From positions 124,001 through 188,000 of the forward strand of contig JAIBAM010000002.1 of assembly GCA_019695175.1 (NCBI GenBank): a stretch of 64,000 bases of DNA. The letters are read 5' to 3'. The notes below the pieces were generated by a model that worked only from the letters and a program-made list of their open reading frames with translations, was not told where the DNA came from and searched no databases. This document shows, one piece after another, positions 47,425-55,830 of the stretch (positions are counted from its first letter, which is position 1; each line of letters starts with the position of its first letter). The position numbers and the translations under genes are program-made. This DNA is from Bdellovibrionales bacterium. GTDB taxonomy: Bacteria; Bdellovibrionota; Bdellovibrionia; Bdellovibrionales; UBA1609.

Positions 47425-48315
47425 GTGTTTCTGAAATATGAATATTTATCGATTGCTTCAATCATTTTTTTCAGCTTAAAGGCTGCAAGTACTCCGTCTA
47501 TTGATTATCGTATTGGTTATTGTGATGAAGTCCCGGAAATATGTTCTACGATCTCACAAAAACCCTACAGTTACTACGAGGAAAACCTTGGGAGGGTAAG
47601 TAATACTTACAACCAATGTTACTGGAGTTGCAATGCAAAATCTCCTAATTCTTTCGCTGGTTATATTAGCTGTTATAAACAAATTAGTGATTTATCCCTT
47701 TTTTCAGAAAAAAAAGGAACGGCAAAAAAGTACGACATTGCTTATATACCATATGAAAAAAGTACATTAGTTTTTCGTCATCATGATTCTAACACTCTTT
47801 ATATTTATTCTCAAAATAACGCCTACAAAGGACAAATCGATTTGTCTTCAAATCAGGTTTATCAACATTTTAGGCTGGCTGACGAAAAAGAAAAAACATA
47901 TATCGTTTCTTATCAAATTATTAACGATACTATTTTACGCACTTTTAACCCACTAGAACTTATATATTCAGAAGCTTCTGTTACAGTTTCTGATAATGAA
48001 AATTTATTCTACTATTTAGTCAAAAATAGTGCTGCTGATCTCCATAACCGAAATAACGACCAAGATGTGATCACGGAGCTCACTGATGCCCTTGTTGAAG
48101 CAATAAAAAGTGTACACTCCACTTACCTTGCTAGACAAAGTAAGCGTGATGAAGACCTGAATAGAGTAAAAACGGGAACACTTTCTCCTGCCAGCGTGAT
48201 GTCTGAACAGAATCCAAAAAGTTATGTTGATGCTCTTGGTTTCTGCAGGAGTCGTTTTTGGAGTCAGACTGTTATTGGGAATGCTATTAATGATGAACTA
48301 AAGAAGTTTGACTAA
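47425..48315 (+). CDS. Hypothetical exported protein
   Basis: Unknown, 296 residues. I chose GTG at 47425 because GGAGG lies six bases upstream and it yields a normal signal peptide (FLKYEYLSIASIIFFSLKAAS, cleavage about residue 22). An in-frame GTG at 47356 would disrupt this. The mature part has seven cysteines, many in the first 80 residues (GYCDEVPEICSTIS, CYWSCNAKSP, SCYKQ), suggesting disulfides. A beta-rich middle and a helical C-terminal segment follow. No family recognised. Confidence 0.7.
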   Translation: MFLKYEYLSIASIIFFSLKAASTPSIDYRIGYCDEVPEICSTISQKPYSYYEENLGRVSNTYNQCYWSCNAKSPNSFAGYISCYKQISDLSLFSEKKGTAKKYDIAYIPYEKSTLVFRHHDSNTLYIYSQNNAYKGQIDLSSNQVYQHFRLADEKEKTYIVSYQIINDTILRTFNPLELIYSEASVTVSDNENLFYYLVKNSAADLHNRNNDQDVITELTDALVEAIKSVHSTYLARQSKRDEDLNRVKTGTLSPASVMSEQNPKSYVDALGFCRSRFWSQTVIGNAINDELKKFD

Positions 48316-48449
48316 AGAAACTAAGGAAGATTCGATTAAACAAATTAATTAATCTAACTCCATGGAAGGATAACGTACCATTCATCAGTTCAACAGCTCT
48401 TACCCGGGCCCCCCTCAATTTCTTAAAAACCTTTTATTGTACTAAAACT

Positions 48450-49415
48450 CTACCAACCTAAAACTAGAGCAAAGATAAGTGGAGCGACAATGGAAGCATC
48501 TGACTCCACAATAAACTTTTTAGATTTATCGTCCAGTTTACCCCAGGTGATTTTTTCATTGGGAACAGCTCCAGAGTAGGAACCGTAGCTTGTGGTTGAA
48601 TCTGAAATTTGGCAGAAGTAGCTCCATTTAGGAGTTTTTTGACCTAAATCCTGTTCCAACATGGGAACGACACAAATCGGAAAATCACCTGCAATACCAC
48701 CACCAATTTGAAAAAAACCAACTCCTTGGGTGCATTGGTTTTCTTTATACCATTTGGAGAGTTGAATCATATAATCAATTCCAGATTTTAAAGACTCGCG
48801 ACGAACATCACCTTGAATAACATGACCGGCGAAAATATTTCCTAGGGTAGAGTCCTCCCACCCTGGCACAAACAAAGGCAGGTTTCTTTCTGCTGCGGCC
48901 AACATCCAAGAGTTTTTAGGATCAATCTGGTAGTCTTTTTTCAAAAGACCTTCGTTTAAAATTTGATAAAAATACTCATGGGGGAAAAAAGACATCTTAT
49001 TTTGGGAAGCCTCTTGCCATTTTTTCAATATATGGTGCTCAATTTTACGAATGGCTTGTTCTTCTGGAATACAAGTGTCGGTCACCCGATTCAAGTGTTG
49101 TTCTAATAATTGCATTTCCTCGCTGGGGGAAAGGTCACGATAGTGGGGAATTCGAACATAGTGTTCATGGGCAACTAGGTTGAAAACATCCTCCTCCAAA
49201 TTGGCTCCGGTGCAGGAAATCCCAGCAATCTTATCCTGACGAATCATCTCCGCCAATGAAAGACCCAGTTCAGCAGTGCTCATAGCACCGGCCAGAGTCA
49301 CCAACATTTTTCCCTTATTCTCCACGTGAAATTTATAGGCTTCACCGGCATCTATTAAAGCTGCAGCGTTGAAGTGACGATAATGGTGTTTGATAAATTG
49401 GCTCACTGGTCCCAT
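48450..49415 (-). CDS. Deoxyhypusine synthase-like enzyme (probable polyamine aminobutyltransferase)
   Basis: NAD-dependent DHS fold, 321 residues. MLVTLAGAMSTAELGLSLAE and ISCTGANLEEDVFNLV are the NAD-binding opening. GGGIAGDFPICV lies in the core. The catalytic-loop Lys293 in EKITWGKLDDKS is retained. Eukaryal DHS modifies eIF5A, but bacteria lack that protein. Bacterial DHS-like enzymes are thought to move the aminobutyl group onto putrescine or similar amines, giving homospermidine. The location behind speA (65-base gap) supports a polyamine role. The exact product is inference. Confidence 0.82.
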   Translation of the reverse strand: MGPVSQFIKHHYRHFNAAALIDAGEAYKFHVENKGKMLVTLAGAMSTAELGLSLAEMIRQDKIAGISCTGANLEEDVFNLVAHEHYVRIPHYRDLSPSEEMQLLEQHLNRVTDTCIPEEQAIRKIEHHILKKWQEASQNKMSFFPHEYFYQILNEGLLKKDYQIDPKNSWMLAAAERNLPLFVPGWEDSTLGNIFAGHVIQGDVRRESLKSGIDYMIQLSKWYKENQCTQGVGFFQIGGGIAGDFPICVVPMLEQDLGQKTPKWSYFCQISDSTTSYGSYSGAVPNEKITWGKLDDKSKKFIVESDASIVAPLIFALVLGW

Positions 49416-49480
49416 AAGGTTCTCCCTTGCAATTTTTTACTAAATGGCCGGAAAGTACTACGAAATCTCTGGATTTAAAA

Positions 49481-51442
49481 TCAAATATTTTCCCTTAAAT
49501 AGGTGTAAGCATTTAATCCTTTTTCATAGAGCTCAAGCAGCAGTCGTGCTTCAGATCTGGAAATACTTCCACCTGCGATTCCTTGTTCTGCACTTTTTCT
49601 CACTAACTCTAAAAGTTCAGACTTCTGGTACTCCACATAAGCCAAGACATCTCGAACCGAGTCGCCTTCAACCACATGTTCAACTTTGTAGGTCCCATGA
49701 TCCGTCAGCGTGATATGAACGGTATCGGTGTCACCAAAAAGATTGTGCATGTCTCCTAAGATCTCCTGATAAGCACCCGAAATAAACACTCCTAAGAAGT
49801 AACACTGATTGGGGGTCAGAGAATGAATCTCAAGATAATTCTGTTCACCACCGCTTTCCGCATCAATAAATCGAGACAGGTGGCCATCGGAATCACAGGT
49901 CAAATCGACTAAGGTGGCTCGTCGGTCCGGTTTCTCATTCAAGCGATGGATAGGAATCACTGGGAAAACTTGATTCAAAGCCCAGGAATCCGGCAAAGAT
50001 TGAAATACTGAAAAATTACAAAAGTAAGTATCGGATAGTTCCAACTCTAACGCGTAATAAATATCTTCAGCGTCTTTATTATTTTTAGCGAAACTCATCA
50101 TTTTGGTAGCCGTTGCCCAAAATAAATCTTCAGCTTTAGCCCGCTGATCTAGACTCAAAACCCCATAAGTAAACAGTTGTAAAATATCCCGACGTTTTTC
50201 GATAAGATCATTGTAATACTCATTAATATTTTCACGGGACACATTCCGATATATCTCCCAAAAATCATAAACCAAACGACTGTCTTTTTCTAAGGGTGGC
50301 TGCGGCACCTGAATTTGCACTTCATTTGTTCCCAAAACATCAAAAACCAAGAGAGAACTGTGAGCCACAAGAGCCCGTCCCGATTCCGAAACAATGTTGG
50401 GATGGGGAACATGTTTTTCATCACAAATAGATTGCAAGGTGGCCACAATATCATTGGCGTACTCTTGCTCACTGTAGTTGGTGGAACTATCGCTCTTCCC
50501 AGAACCATCATAATCAATGCCCAAGCCTCCACCCACATCGATATATTTTAATTGGGCTCCCATAGCATAAAGCTCGGTGTAAACTCGAGCCCCTTCCTTA
50601 ATAGCTGCTTTAATCGATTGGATAGAGGGAATTTGCGATCCAATGTGGAAGTGCAACAACTCCAAACAATCGAGAGAGTTTTCAGCCCGAAGATACTCAA
50701 CCCCTCTCACAATTTCTGAAGGGGTCAAGCCAAACTTTGATTTAGCTCCAGCTGTTTCTGCCCATCTTCCCGAACTCGGGGTGTTCAGTTTAGTGCGGAA
50801 ACCAATTTTAGGTCGAATATCCAATCTTTTGCCCGCATCAATAATAGTTTTAAGTTCGCTATAACGGTCCACCACAATTAATGTGTTACGACCTAGTTTC
50901 TGAGAAATTAATGCCATCTCAATGTAATCTTCATCCTTAAATCCATTGCAAATAATTAAAGCCCCTTTGGTATCCATCATCGCCAGGCAAATCATCAATT
51001 CTGGTTTACTTCCAGCCTCCAACCCAATGGCGTGGTTTTGGCCAAACTCCACAATTTCTTCAACCAAGTGACGCTGCTGATTCACCTTGATGGGGTAAAC
51101 TCCACAAAATTTTGCGGTGTATTTATTTTCTTCAATGGCTTTGGCAAAACAGCCATTAAGCAGCTCCACTCGAGACTTTACAATATCAGGAAAACGCAAA
51201 AGGATAGGGACGCGTATACCTCGTTCCTTTAAATCTTCCACAAGATGAAAAAGATCCAAAGCCGGTCCATTTAATCCCGCTGGAGTGACCTCCACATGTC
51301 CTTGCTCATTGATTCTAAAATATTGGGAGCCCCAGTAATTGATCCCATAAAGTTCAGCACTTTTTCGACTGTTCCATTCCTCGTGGTTCTTTTCATTATT
51401 TTTAATCGCAGGGGTGGAGATGGATGACTTAGTTATTTCCAT
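49481..51442 (-). CDS. speA: Biosynthetic arginine decarboxylase
   Basis: PLP enzyme converting arginine to agmatine, 653 residues, as in the alanine-racemase-fold SpeA family. The PLP Lys119 is in GVYPIKVNQQRHLVEE, the substrate pocket HFHIGSQI, and the phosphate-binding IDVGGGLGIDYDGS. The catalytic Cys region (VDLTCDSDG) is near residue 530. It begins five bases after the leuS stop. Together with agmatinase at 42 kb it gives putrescine. Confidence 0.95.
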   Translation of the reverse strand: MEITKSSISTPAIKNNEKNHEEWNSRKSAELYGINYWGSQYFRINEQGHVEVTPAGLNGPALDLFHLVEDLKERGIRVPILLRFPDIVKSRVELLNGCFAKAIEENKYTAKFCGVYPIKVNQQRHLVEEIVEFGQNHAIGLEAGSKPELMICLAMMDTKGALIICNGFKDEDYIEMALISQKLGRNTLIVVDRYSELKTIIDAGKRLDIRPKIGFRTKLNTPSSGRWAETAGAKSKFGLTPSEIVRGVEYLRAENSLDCLELLHFHIGSQIPSIQSIKAAIKEGARVYTELYAMGAQLKYIDVGGGLGIDYDGSGKSDSSTNYSEQEYANDIVATLQSICDEKHVPHPNIVSESGRALVAHSSLLVFDVLGTNEVQIQVPQPPLEKDSRLVYDFWEIYRNVSRENINEYYNDLIEKRRDILQLFTYGVLSLDQRAKAEDLFWATATKMMSFAKNNKDAEDIYYALELELSDTYFCNFSVFQSLPDSWALNQVFPVIPIHRLNEKPDRRATLVDLTCDSDGHLSRFIDAESGGEQNYLEIHSLTPNQCYFLGVFISGAYQEILGDMHNLFGDTDTVHITLTDHGTYKVEHVVEGDSVRDVLAYVEYQKSELLELVRKSAEQGIAGGSISRSEARLLLELYEKGLNAYTYLRENI

Positions 51443-51447
51443 ATGAG

Positions 51448-53913
51448 TTACTTTTTTGTTTCCTTGGATAAAATGAGGTTGAGGATTAAAGACGGCTTGT
51501 AAATTACTTTAGAAATTTGATTTTCACCAATGGCATTTTGTACTGTGGGTATTTTTTTAGCTAAAGAAACAGCTTGAGCTTCCTCCGCTCCAGGGGAGAT
51601 CTGAAGGGTCCCTCTTGTTTTACCATTGACTTGCACAGCCAGAGTTACTTCATCGTCTAACACCATGGTTGGATCCACTTGAGGCCAAGGAGCCAGGGAT
51701 ATAAAGCCCTGTTGACCTAAGAGAAACCACATTTCCTCAGTTAAATGAGGGGCAAAAGGCATCAAAATTTGTAAAAGAGGTAAAATAGCTAACCGCGAAC
51801 GACAACCCAGTTTATAAATTTCATTTACATAAATCATCATAGCGCTGATAGCGGTATTAAAGTGCAATGCTTCGATATCTTCACTGACTTTCTTTATTGT
51901 TTTATTTAATAATTTTTTCACTGCAAAAGGAAGCGGACTTTCGTCACACACTACCTGTTGCTGTTCATCAAAAGCGAGTCTCCAGATACGATCTAAAAAC
52001 CGCTTCACGCCCTCAATCCCAGAATCAGCCCAAGGTTTATCCTTATCATGGGGACCTAAAAAGCAAATATACAACCGTATAGCATCAGCACCATAGGATA
52101 ACCGAACCTCATCCGCATTGACCACATTTCCACGGGACTTTGACATTCTCTGACCATCCGGACCCAGAACACTGCCTTGATGGGCTAACTTTAAGAAGGG
52201 CTCATCGTGACTGACCAAACCAATGTCGAACAAAACTTTCTGCCAAAATCGAGAATATAGCAAATGACCTACTGTATGTTCAGCCCCACCGATATATAAA
52301 TCCACAGGCATCCAGTATTTCTGATTTTCAAAAGCGAAGGGCAAAAAACTATTTTTAGGATCCGTGTATCTCAAAAAATACCAAGACGAGCCTGCAGACC
52401 CGGGCATTGTATCAGTTTCCCGTTGTCCGACCCTATCATTTTCTTTGCTTTTATAATTCACAAACTCAGGGACGCGAGCCAACGGCGGTTCCCCTTTTTC
52501 TGTCGGTTCATAATCTGCTACCTGGGGCAAAAGAACAGGAAGTTCTTCCATGGGAACGGGCACAGAACCTTCTTGATTATGAATTATGGGTATAGGTTCA
52601 CCCCAATATCTTTGTCTGGAAAAAAGCCAATCACGCAATTTATAAGTTACTTTTCTTTCACCACAATGAAGCTTTTCCAATTCTACTTTCATCCGTTCGA
52701 TGGCTGCATTTTTTTCAAGTCCATTCAGAAATCTTGAGTGGACCATAACCCCCTCACCCTCAAAAGGAAGGGGTTGCTCACTTTCCACCACACGAAAAAC
52801 GGGAAGAGAAAATTTTTTCGCAAAATCAAAATCTCTTTGATCATGACCGGGTACGGCCATGATGGCTCCGGTGCCATAATCCATAAGAACATAATCAGCG
52901 ATCCAAATCGGAATTTTTGCCTGAGGTTCTTCTTCGGAGAGGAGCGGGTGATGAGCATAGGCTCCTGTGAACACTCCCGTTTTTTCAGTACTGGATTTTC
53001 TCTCCACTTCGGAGCGGTGAGAAACCTGATGGCAGTAACTTTCGACCACTGATTTTTGTTGAGAAGTGGTAATTTGGGCCACAAGCGGGTGTTCAGGCGC
53101 TAACACTATAAAACTCACACCAAATAAGGTATCTGGTCGAGTGGTAAATACGGTCAGTTTTTTATGGTTAGATCTCTGCTGGATTTGATTCTTTGAAGAG
53201 TCAGAAAGCTCCACAAGAAAGTCCACATTGGCCCCTTCAGATTTTCCGATCCAATTCCTTTGACCTTCTTTCGTTCTTTCAGGCCAGTCCACCTTATCCA
53301 AATCATTAAGCAGCCTCTCGGCATATTCTGTAATTTTGAGCATCCACTGCTTCATGGGTAAACGAACCACAGGATGACCCCCTCGCTCACTTTTGCCATC
53401 CACAACTTCTTCATTGGCCAAAACAGTTCGCAGTTGAGGGCACCAATTCACAGGTACTTCTTTTTGATACGCCAAACCTCGTTCAAATAACTTTAAAAAA
53501 ATAAACTGCGTCCAGCGATAAAAAGATGGGTCACACGTCGAAACCTCCCGACTCCAATCAAAACTAATCCCATAGGCTTTGAGCTGACGCCGAAAATTTT
53601 CTATAGCATTTTTGGTGGTTTCCTCAGGATGTATTCCGGTTTGAATAGCGTATTGCTCCGCAGGCAATCCAAAGGCATCGTACCCCATGGGATGAAGTAC
53701 GTTGAATCCTTGGCTTCGTTTGTATCGCGCCACCACATCTGTTGGGGTGTAAGAAGCAATATGCCCCACATGAAGTCCAACCCCAGAGGGGTAGGGAAAC
53801 ATATCCAAGGCATAATATTTTGGTCTTTTTTGGTCTAAATCAGTTTTAAAAGTCTGCGCTGATTCCCATTTTTCTTGCCACTTTTTTTCGATCTCACCGT
53901 GAGCATAAGTCAT
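51448..53913 (-). CDS. leuS: Leucyl-tRNA synthetase
   Basis: Class I synthetase of 821 residues. HIGH motif in PYPSGVGLHVGHIASYTP (38-55). The CP1 editing domain (about 220-415) includes TTRPDTLFGVSFIVLAPEHPL and YGTGAIMAVPGHDQRD. The KMSKS motif reads RMSKSRGNVVNADEV. The C-terminal anticodon/helical domain ends with VNGKTRGTLQI. All functional blocks are intact. First gene of leuS-speA-dhs-like. Confidence 0.97.
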   Translation of the reverse strand: MTYAHGEIEKKWQEKWESAQTFKTDLDQKRPKYYALDMFPYPSGVGLHVGHIASYTPTDVVARYKRSQGFNVLHPMGYDAFGLPAEQYAIQTGIHPEETTKNAIENFRRQLKAYGISFDWSREVSTCDPSFYRWTQFIFLKLFERGLAYQKEVPVNWCPQLRTVLANEEVVDGKSERGGHPVVRLPMKQWMLKITEYAERLLNDLDKVDWPERTKEGQRNWIGKSEGANVDFLVELSDSSKNQIQQRSNHKKLTVFTTRPDTLFGVSFIVLAPEHPLVAQITTSQQKSVVESYCHQVSHRSEVERKSSTEKTGVFTGAYAHHPLLSEEEPQAKIPIWIADYVLMDYGTGAIMAVPGHDQRDFDFAKKFSLPVFRVVESEQPLPFEGEGVMVHSRFLNGLEKNAAIERMKVELEKLHCGERKVTYKLRDWLFSRQRYWGEPIPIIHNQEGSVPVPMEELPVLLPQVADYEPTEKGEPPLARVPEFVNYKSKENDRVGQRETDTMPGSAGSSWYFLRYTDPKNSFLPFAFENQKYWMPVDLYIGGAEHTVGHLLYSRFWQKVLFDIGLVSHDEPFLKLAHQGSVLGPDGQRMSKSRGNVVNADEVRLSYGADAIRLYICFLGPHDKDKPWADSGIEGVKRFLDRIWRLAFDEQQQVVCDESPLPFAVKKLLNKTIKKVSEDIEALHFNTAISAMMIYVNEIYKLGCRSRLAILPLLQILMPFAPHLTEEMWFLLGQQGFISLAPWPQVDPTMVLDDEVTLAVQVNGKTRGTLQISPGAEEAQAVSLAKKIPTVQNAIGENQISKVIYKPSLILNLILSKETKK

Positions 53914-54097
53914 GCTATTTACCTTGCACTATTGTGTTTATAATTCACCAGTTACAGGAAAGCTTCCGTCGCCAATACCACAATAAACTATTCACTCTTC
54001 AATCAAAGGAGGACGGTTTTTAATCCAACTGCTGCTAGGAGTCAACGGCGAAGCATTTTACTCAGATTCTGGTTCGAGGATTTTTGCTTTTTTTGGG

Positions 54098-54123
54098 ATT
54101 CAATCAGAAAATTCAATCAGAAA
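54098..54123. repeat. Exact 13-bp tandem duplication
   Basis: ATTCAATCAGAAA occurs at 54098-54110 and again at 54111-54123, in the 274-base spacer between leuS and the next gene. Nothing else is seen in that spacer apart from the 18-bp duplication at 54156. Confidence 0.75.
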
Positions 54124-54155
54124 AAATGTAAACCCCACATTTTCTACTCATCAAC

Positions 54156-54191
54156 CTATTGGTCCTGTTCTATCTATTGATCCTGCTTTAT
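54156..54191. repeat. 18-bp tandem near-duplication over the 3' end of a gene
   Basis: CTATTGGTCCTGTTCTAT (54156-54173) is followed by CTATTGATCCTGCTTTAT (54174-54191), with a shorter third echo (TTATCCTG). The stop codon of the gene at 54188 falls inside the second copy, so slippage here can alter the C-terminus. Confidence 0.7.
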
Positions 54192-55459
54192 TTATCCTGT
54201 TGCGTCTTAAGATCAGTCATTACTCTCTGTGCCGCCTCGCTCAAGACCGCCAGTCGGCTCATCAATCGGCGGTGAACAGCTATCAAATCAACTGGTGCTT
54301 CACTAGCATTCTCTACGAAAACGTCCCTTTCCAATTCTTTGATTACAATATGATTAATTTTGACAAACTCAACCGCAAGTCTCTTTCCCCGGTCAGTTGA
54401 GCCAGAAATGTAAGAAATTATTGGCCCGATGCCCATTTTCCCGAAAAGTAACCTGGTAGCAAAATATTCTTCTGAGGTTAACAATAGGGGTTCACCAGAT
54501 TTTCTAGAAGCTTCTTCTTTCAAAAGAATTGCAGGTATTCTCGTGACGAGATCAAACAAACTTTCGGCGTAGGCTTGTATTCGATCTCGTATTTCATTTT
54601 TTTCTTTTAGTGCGTTATTCTGGGACGACCCAACAAATTCAAGATACGGGAAGACAATAAAATTAATAATTTTCTCAATACGTAAAGCCTCTGCAAGAGG
54701 TATTAAAATAAATTGAGAGCGGGTTGCAAGATCCTGTAATCTCCATTCAATATTAGCAACATCAATATCAATCTTAAATTCACCCAAGTTATTGAGAAAT
54801 GTCCGCGAAGAAACTGATCTTTGTGCCAAAAATTTCCAAGGTATTTGATTTTCAGAACTTAAATTTTGGTTAAGAATTCCAATTCCATATTCCAATCTTT
54901 GGATTGAAGGAAAATACAACGCATCGGCTCCATGAACATGAAAACCCAGGACTCTTAAAAGATCCAGCCCCATTAGTAAGGGGTCGGCGAATTCACCTCT
55001 GACATTGTTAGCACCAAAATTATGTTTCCTAACATTGCTAAGATTACGACCCTCACTCGAAACCAGTCGCAATACATGGGAAATCCCATCATTTTTAAGT
55101 GGTGGTTCCGGATAACCCACTTTAAACAATATAGAGTCCCCTGCTGCAAAAAATCGAAGGTCTTGGGGTTTTTGAATCCTGATCCTTTCTTTTAAGCCCT
55201 CTAGGGCCTGATCAAAAGCATATTGATCAGGGTCCGAAAGCAAAAGTCTACAATTTCTACCCTCAAAATTCATTACTTCATTCTTGCCCCATACGGGACT
55301 TAGAAAAGAAAGAAATAATATTAAATAAAATATATTTAATATGGCTAAAAACTTGTTTGAAGCTTCGCTGATCCTCAGCAAAACTGAGAAAAAATTCTTA
55401 AAAATGGAAGTGGCGATAAAAGAGGGGTAGTGACACTCAAAAATTGATTGTTTCCTCAT
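54188..55459 (-). CDS. Hypothetical exported protein, 423 residues
   Basis: Not recognised. A hydrophobic stretch at about 38-58 (FLAILNIFYLILFLSFLSPVWG) looks like a signal peptide, but 37 residues precede it, so the true start may be a later TTG. The first ATG has no good ribosome binding site. The mature part is mostly helical, with one Cys in EGRNCRLLLSDPDQ and segments such as EYFATRLLFGKMG and RRLMSRLAVLSEAAQRV. Convergent with nothing; divergent from oligopeptidase B with a 371-base spacer. Confidence 0.6.
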   Translation of the reverse strand: MRKQSIFECHYPSFIATSIFKNFFSVLLRISEASNKFLAILNIFYLILFLSFLSPVWGKNEVMNFEGRNCRLLLSDPDQYAFDQALEGLKERIRIQKPQDLRFFAAGDSILFKVGYPEPPLKNDGISHVLRLVSSEGRNLSNVRKHNFGANNVRGEFADPLLMGLDLLRVLGFHVHGADALYFPSIQRLEYGIGILNQNLSSENQIPWKFLAQRSVSSRTFLNNLGEFKIDIDVANIEWRLQDLATRSQFILIPLAEALRIEKIINFIVFPYLEFVGSSQNNALKEKNEIRDRIQAYAESLFDLVTRIPAILLKEEASRKSGEPLLLTSEEYFATRLLFGKMGIGPIISYISGSTDRGKRLAVEFVKINHIVIKELERDVFVENASEAPVDLIAVHRRLMSRLAVLSEAAQRVMTDLKTQQDK

Positions 55460-55830
55460 GACTAAAGAAAGATTTAAAATTTAATTATTTTGACTTTATT
55501 ATTAAGGCAATAAAAATGCCAAGCTGTTCAAGCAAAAACTAAGTGCGCCTTACCACTTTTTATGCCCTTATATATGAAAGTATTTCAGACGTTTTAAAGA
55601 AACTACAAAAAGTCGCTAAACCTCAGTAGATGATTCAAAAACTTTATTTTGATAGAAACAAAGTCATTGATTGCATCCTATTCCCTATAAATACGGATTA
55701 AATCTTGCAAAAAAAATGAATTTCCTTCAACCTTGGAGGCTCAATGAGTTACAAAAATCATTTTAGGAAATGAGGCATCTAAACTTGCCTGTTCGGGAAT
55801 GCCACGTCAAAGTCAGGTAGAAGGAGATCT
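55460..55830 (+). other. Spacer between divergent exported protein and ptrB, with mini-ORF
   Basis: 371 bases, AT-rich at the left, likely holding divergent promoters. Notable is a 9-codon ORF (55744-55773, MSYKNHFRK) with a strong TGGAGG five bases before its ATG. It is followed by a GGCAT/ATGCC inverted pair before ptrB. It could be a leader peptide or a decoy ribosome site. Confidence 0.4.
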
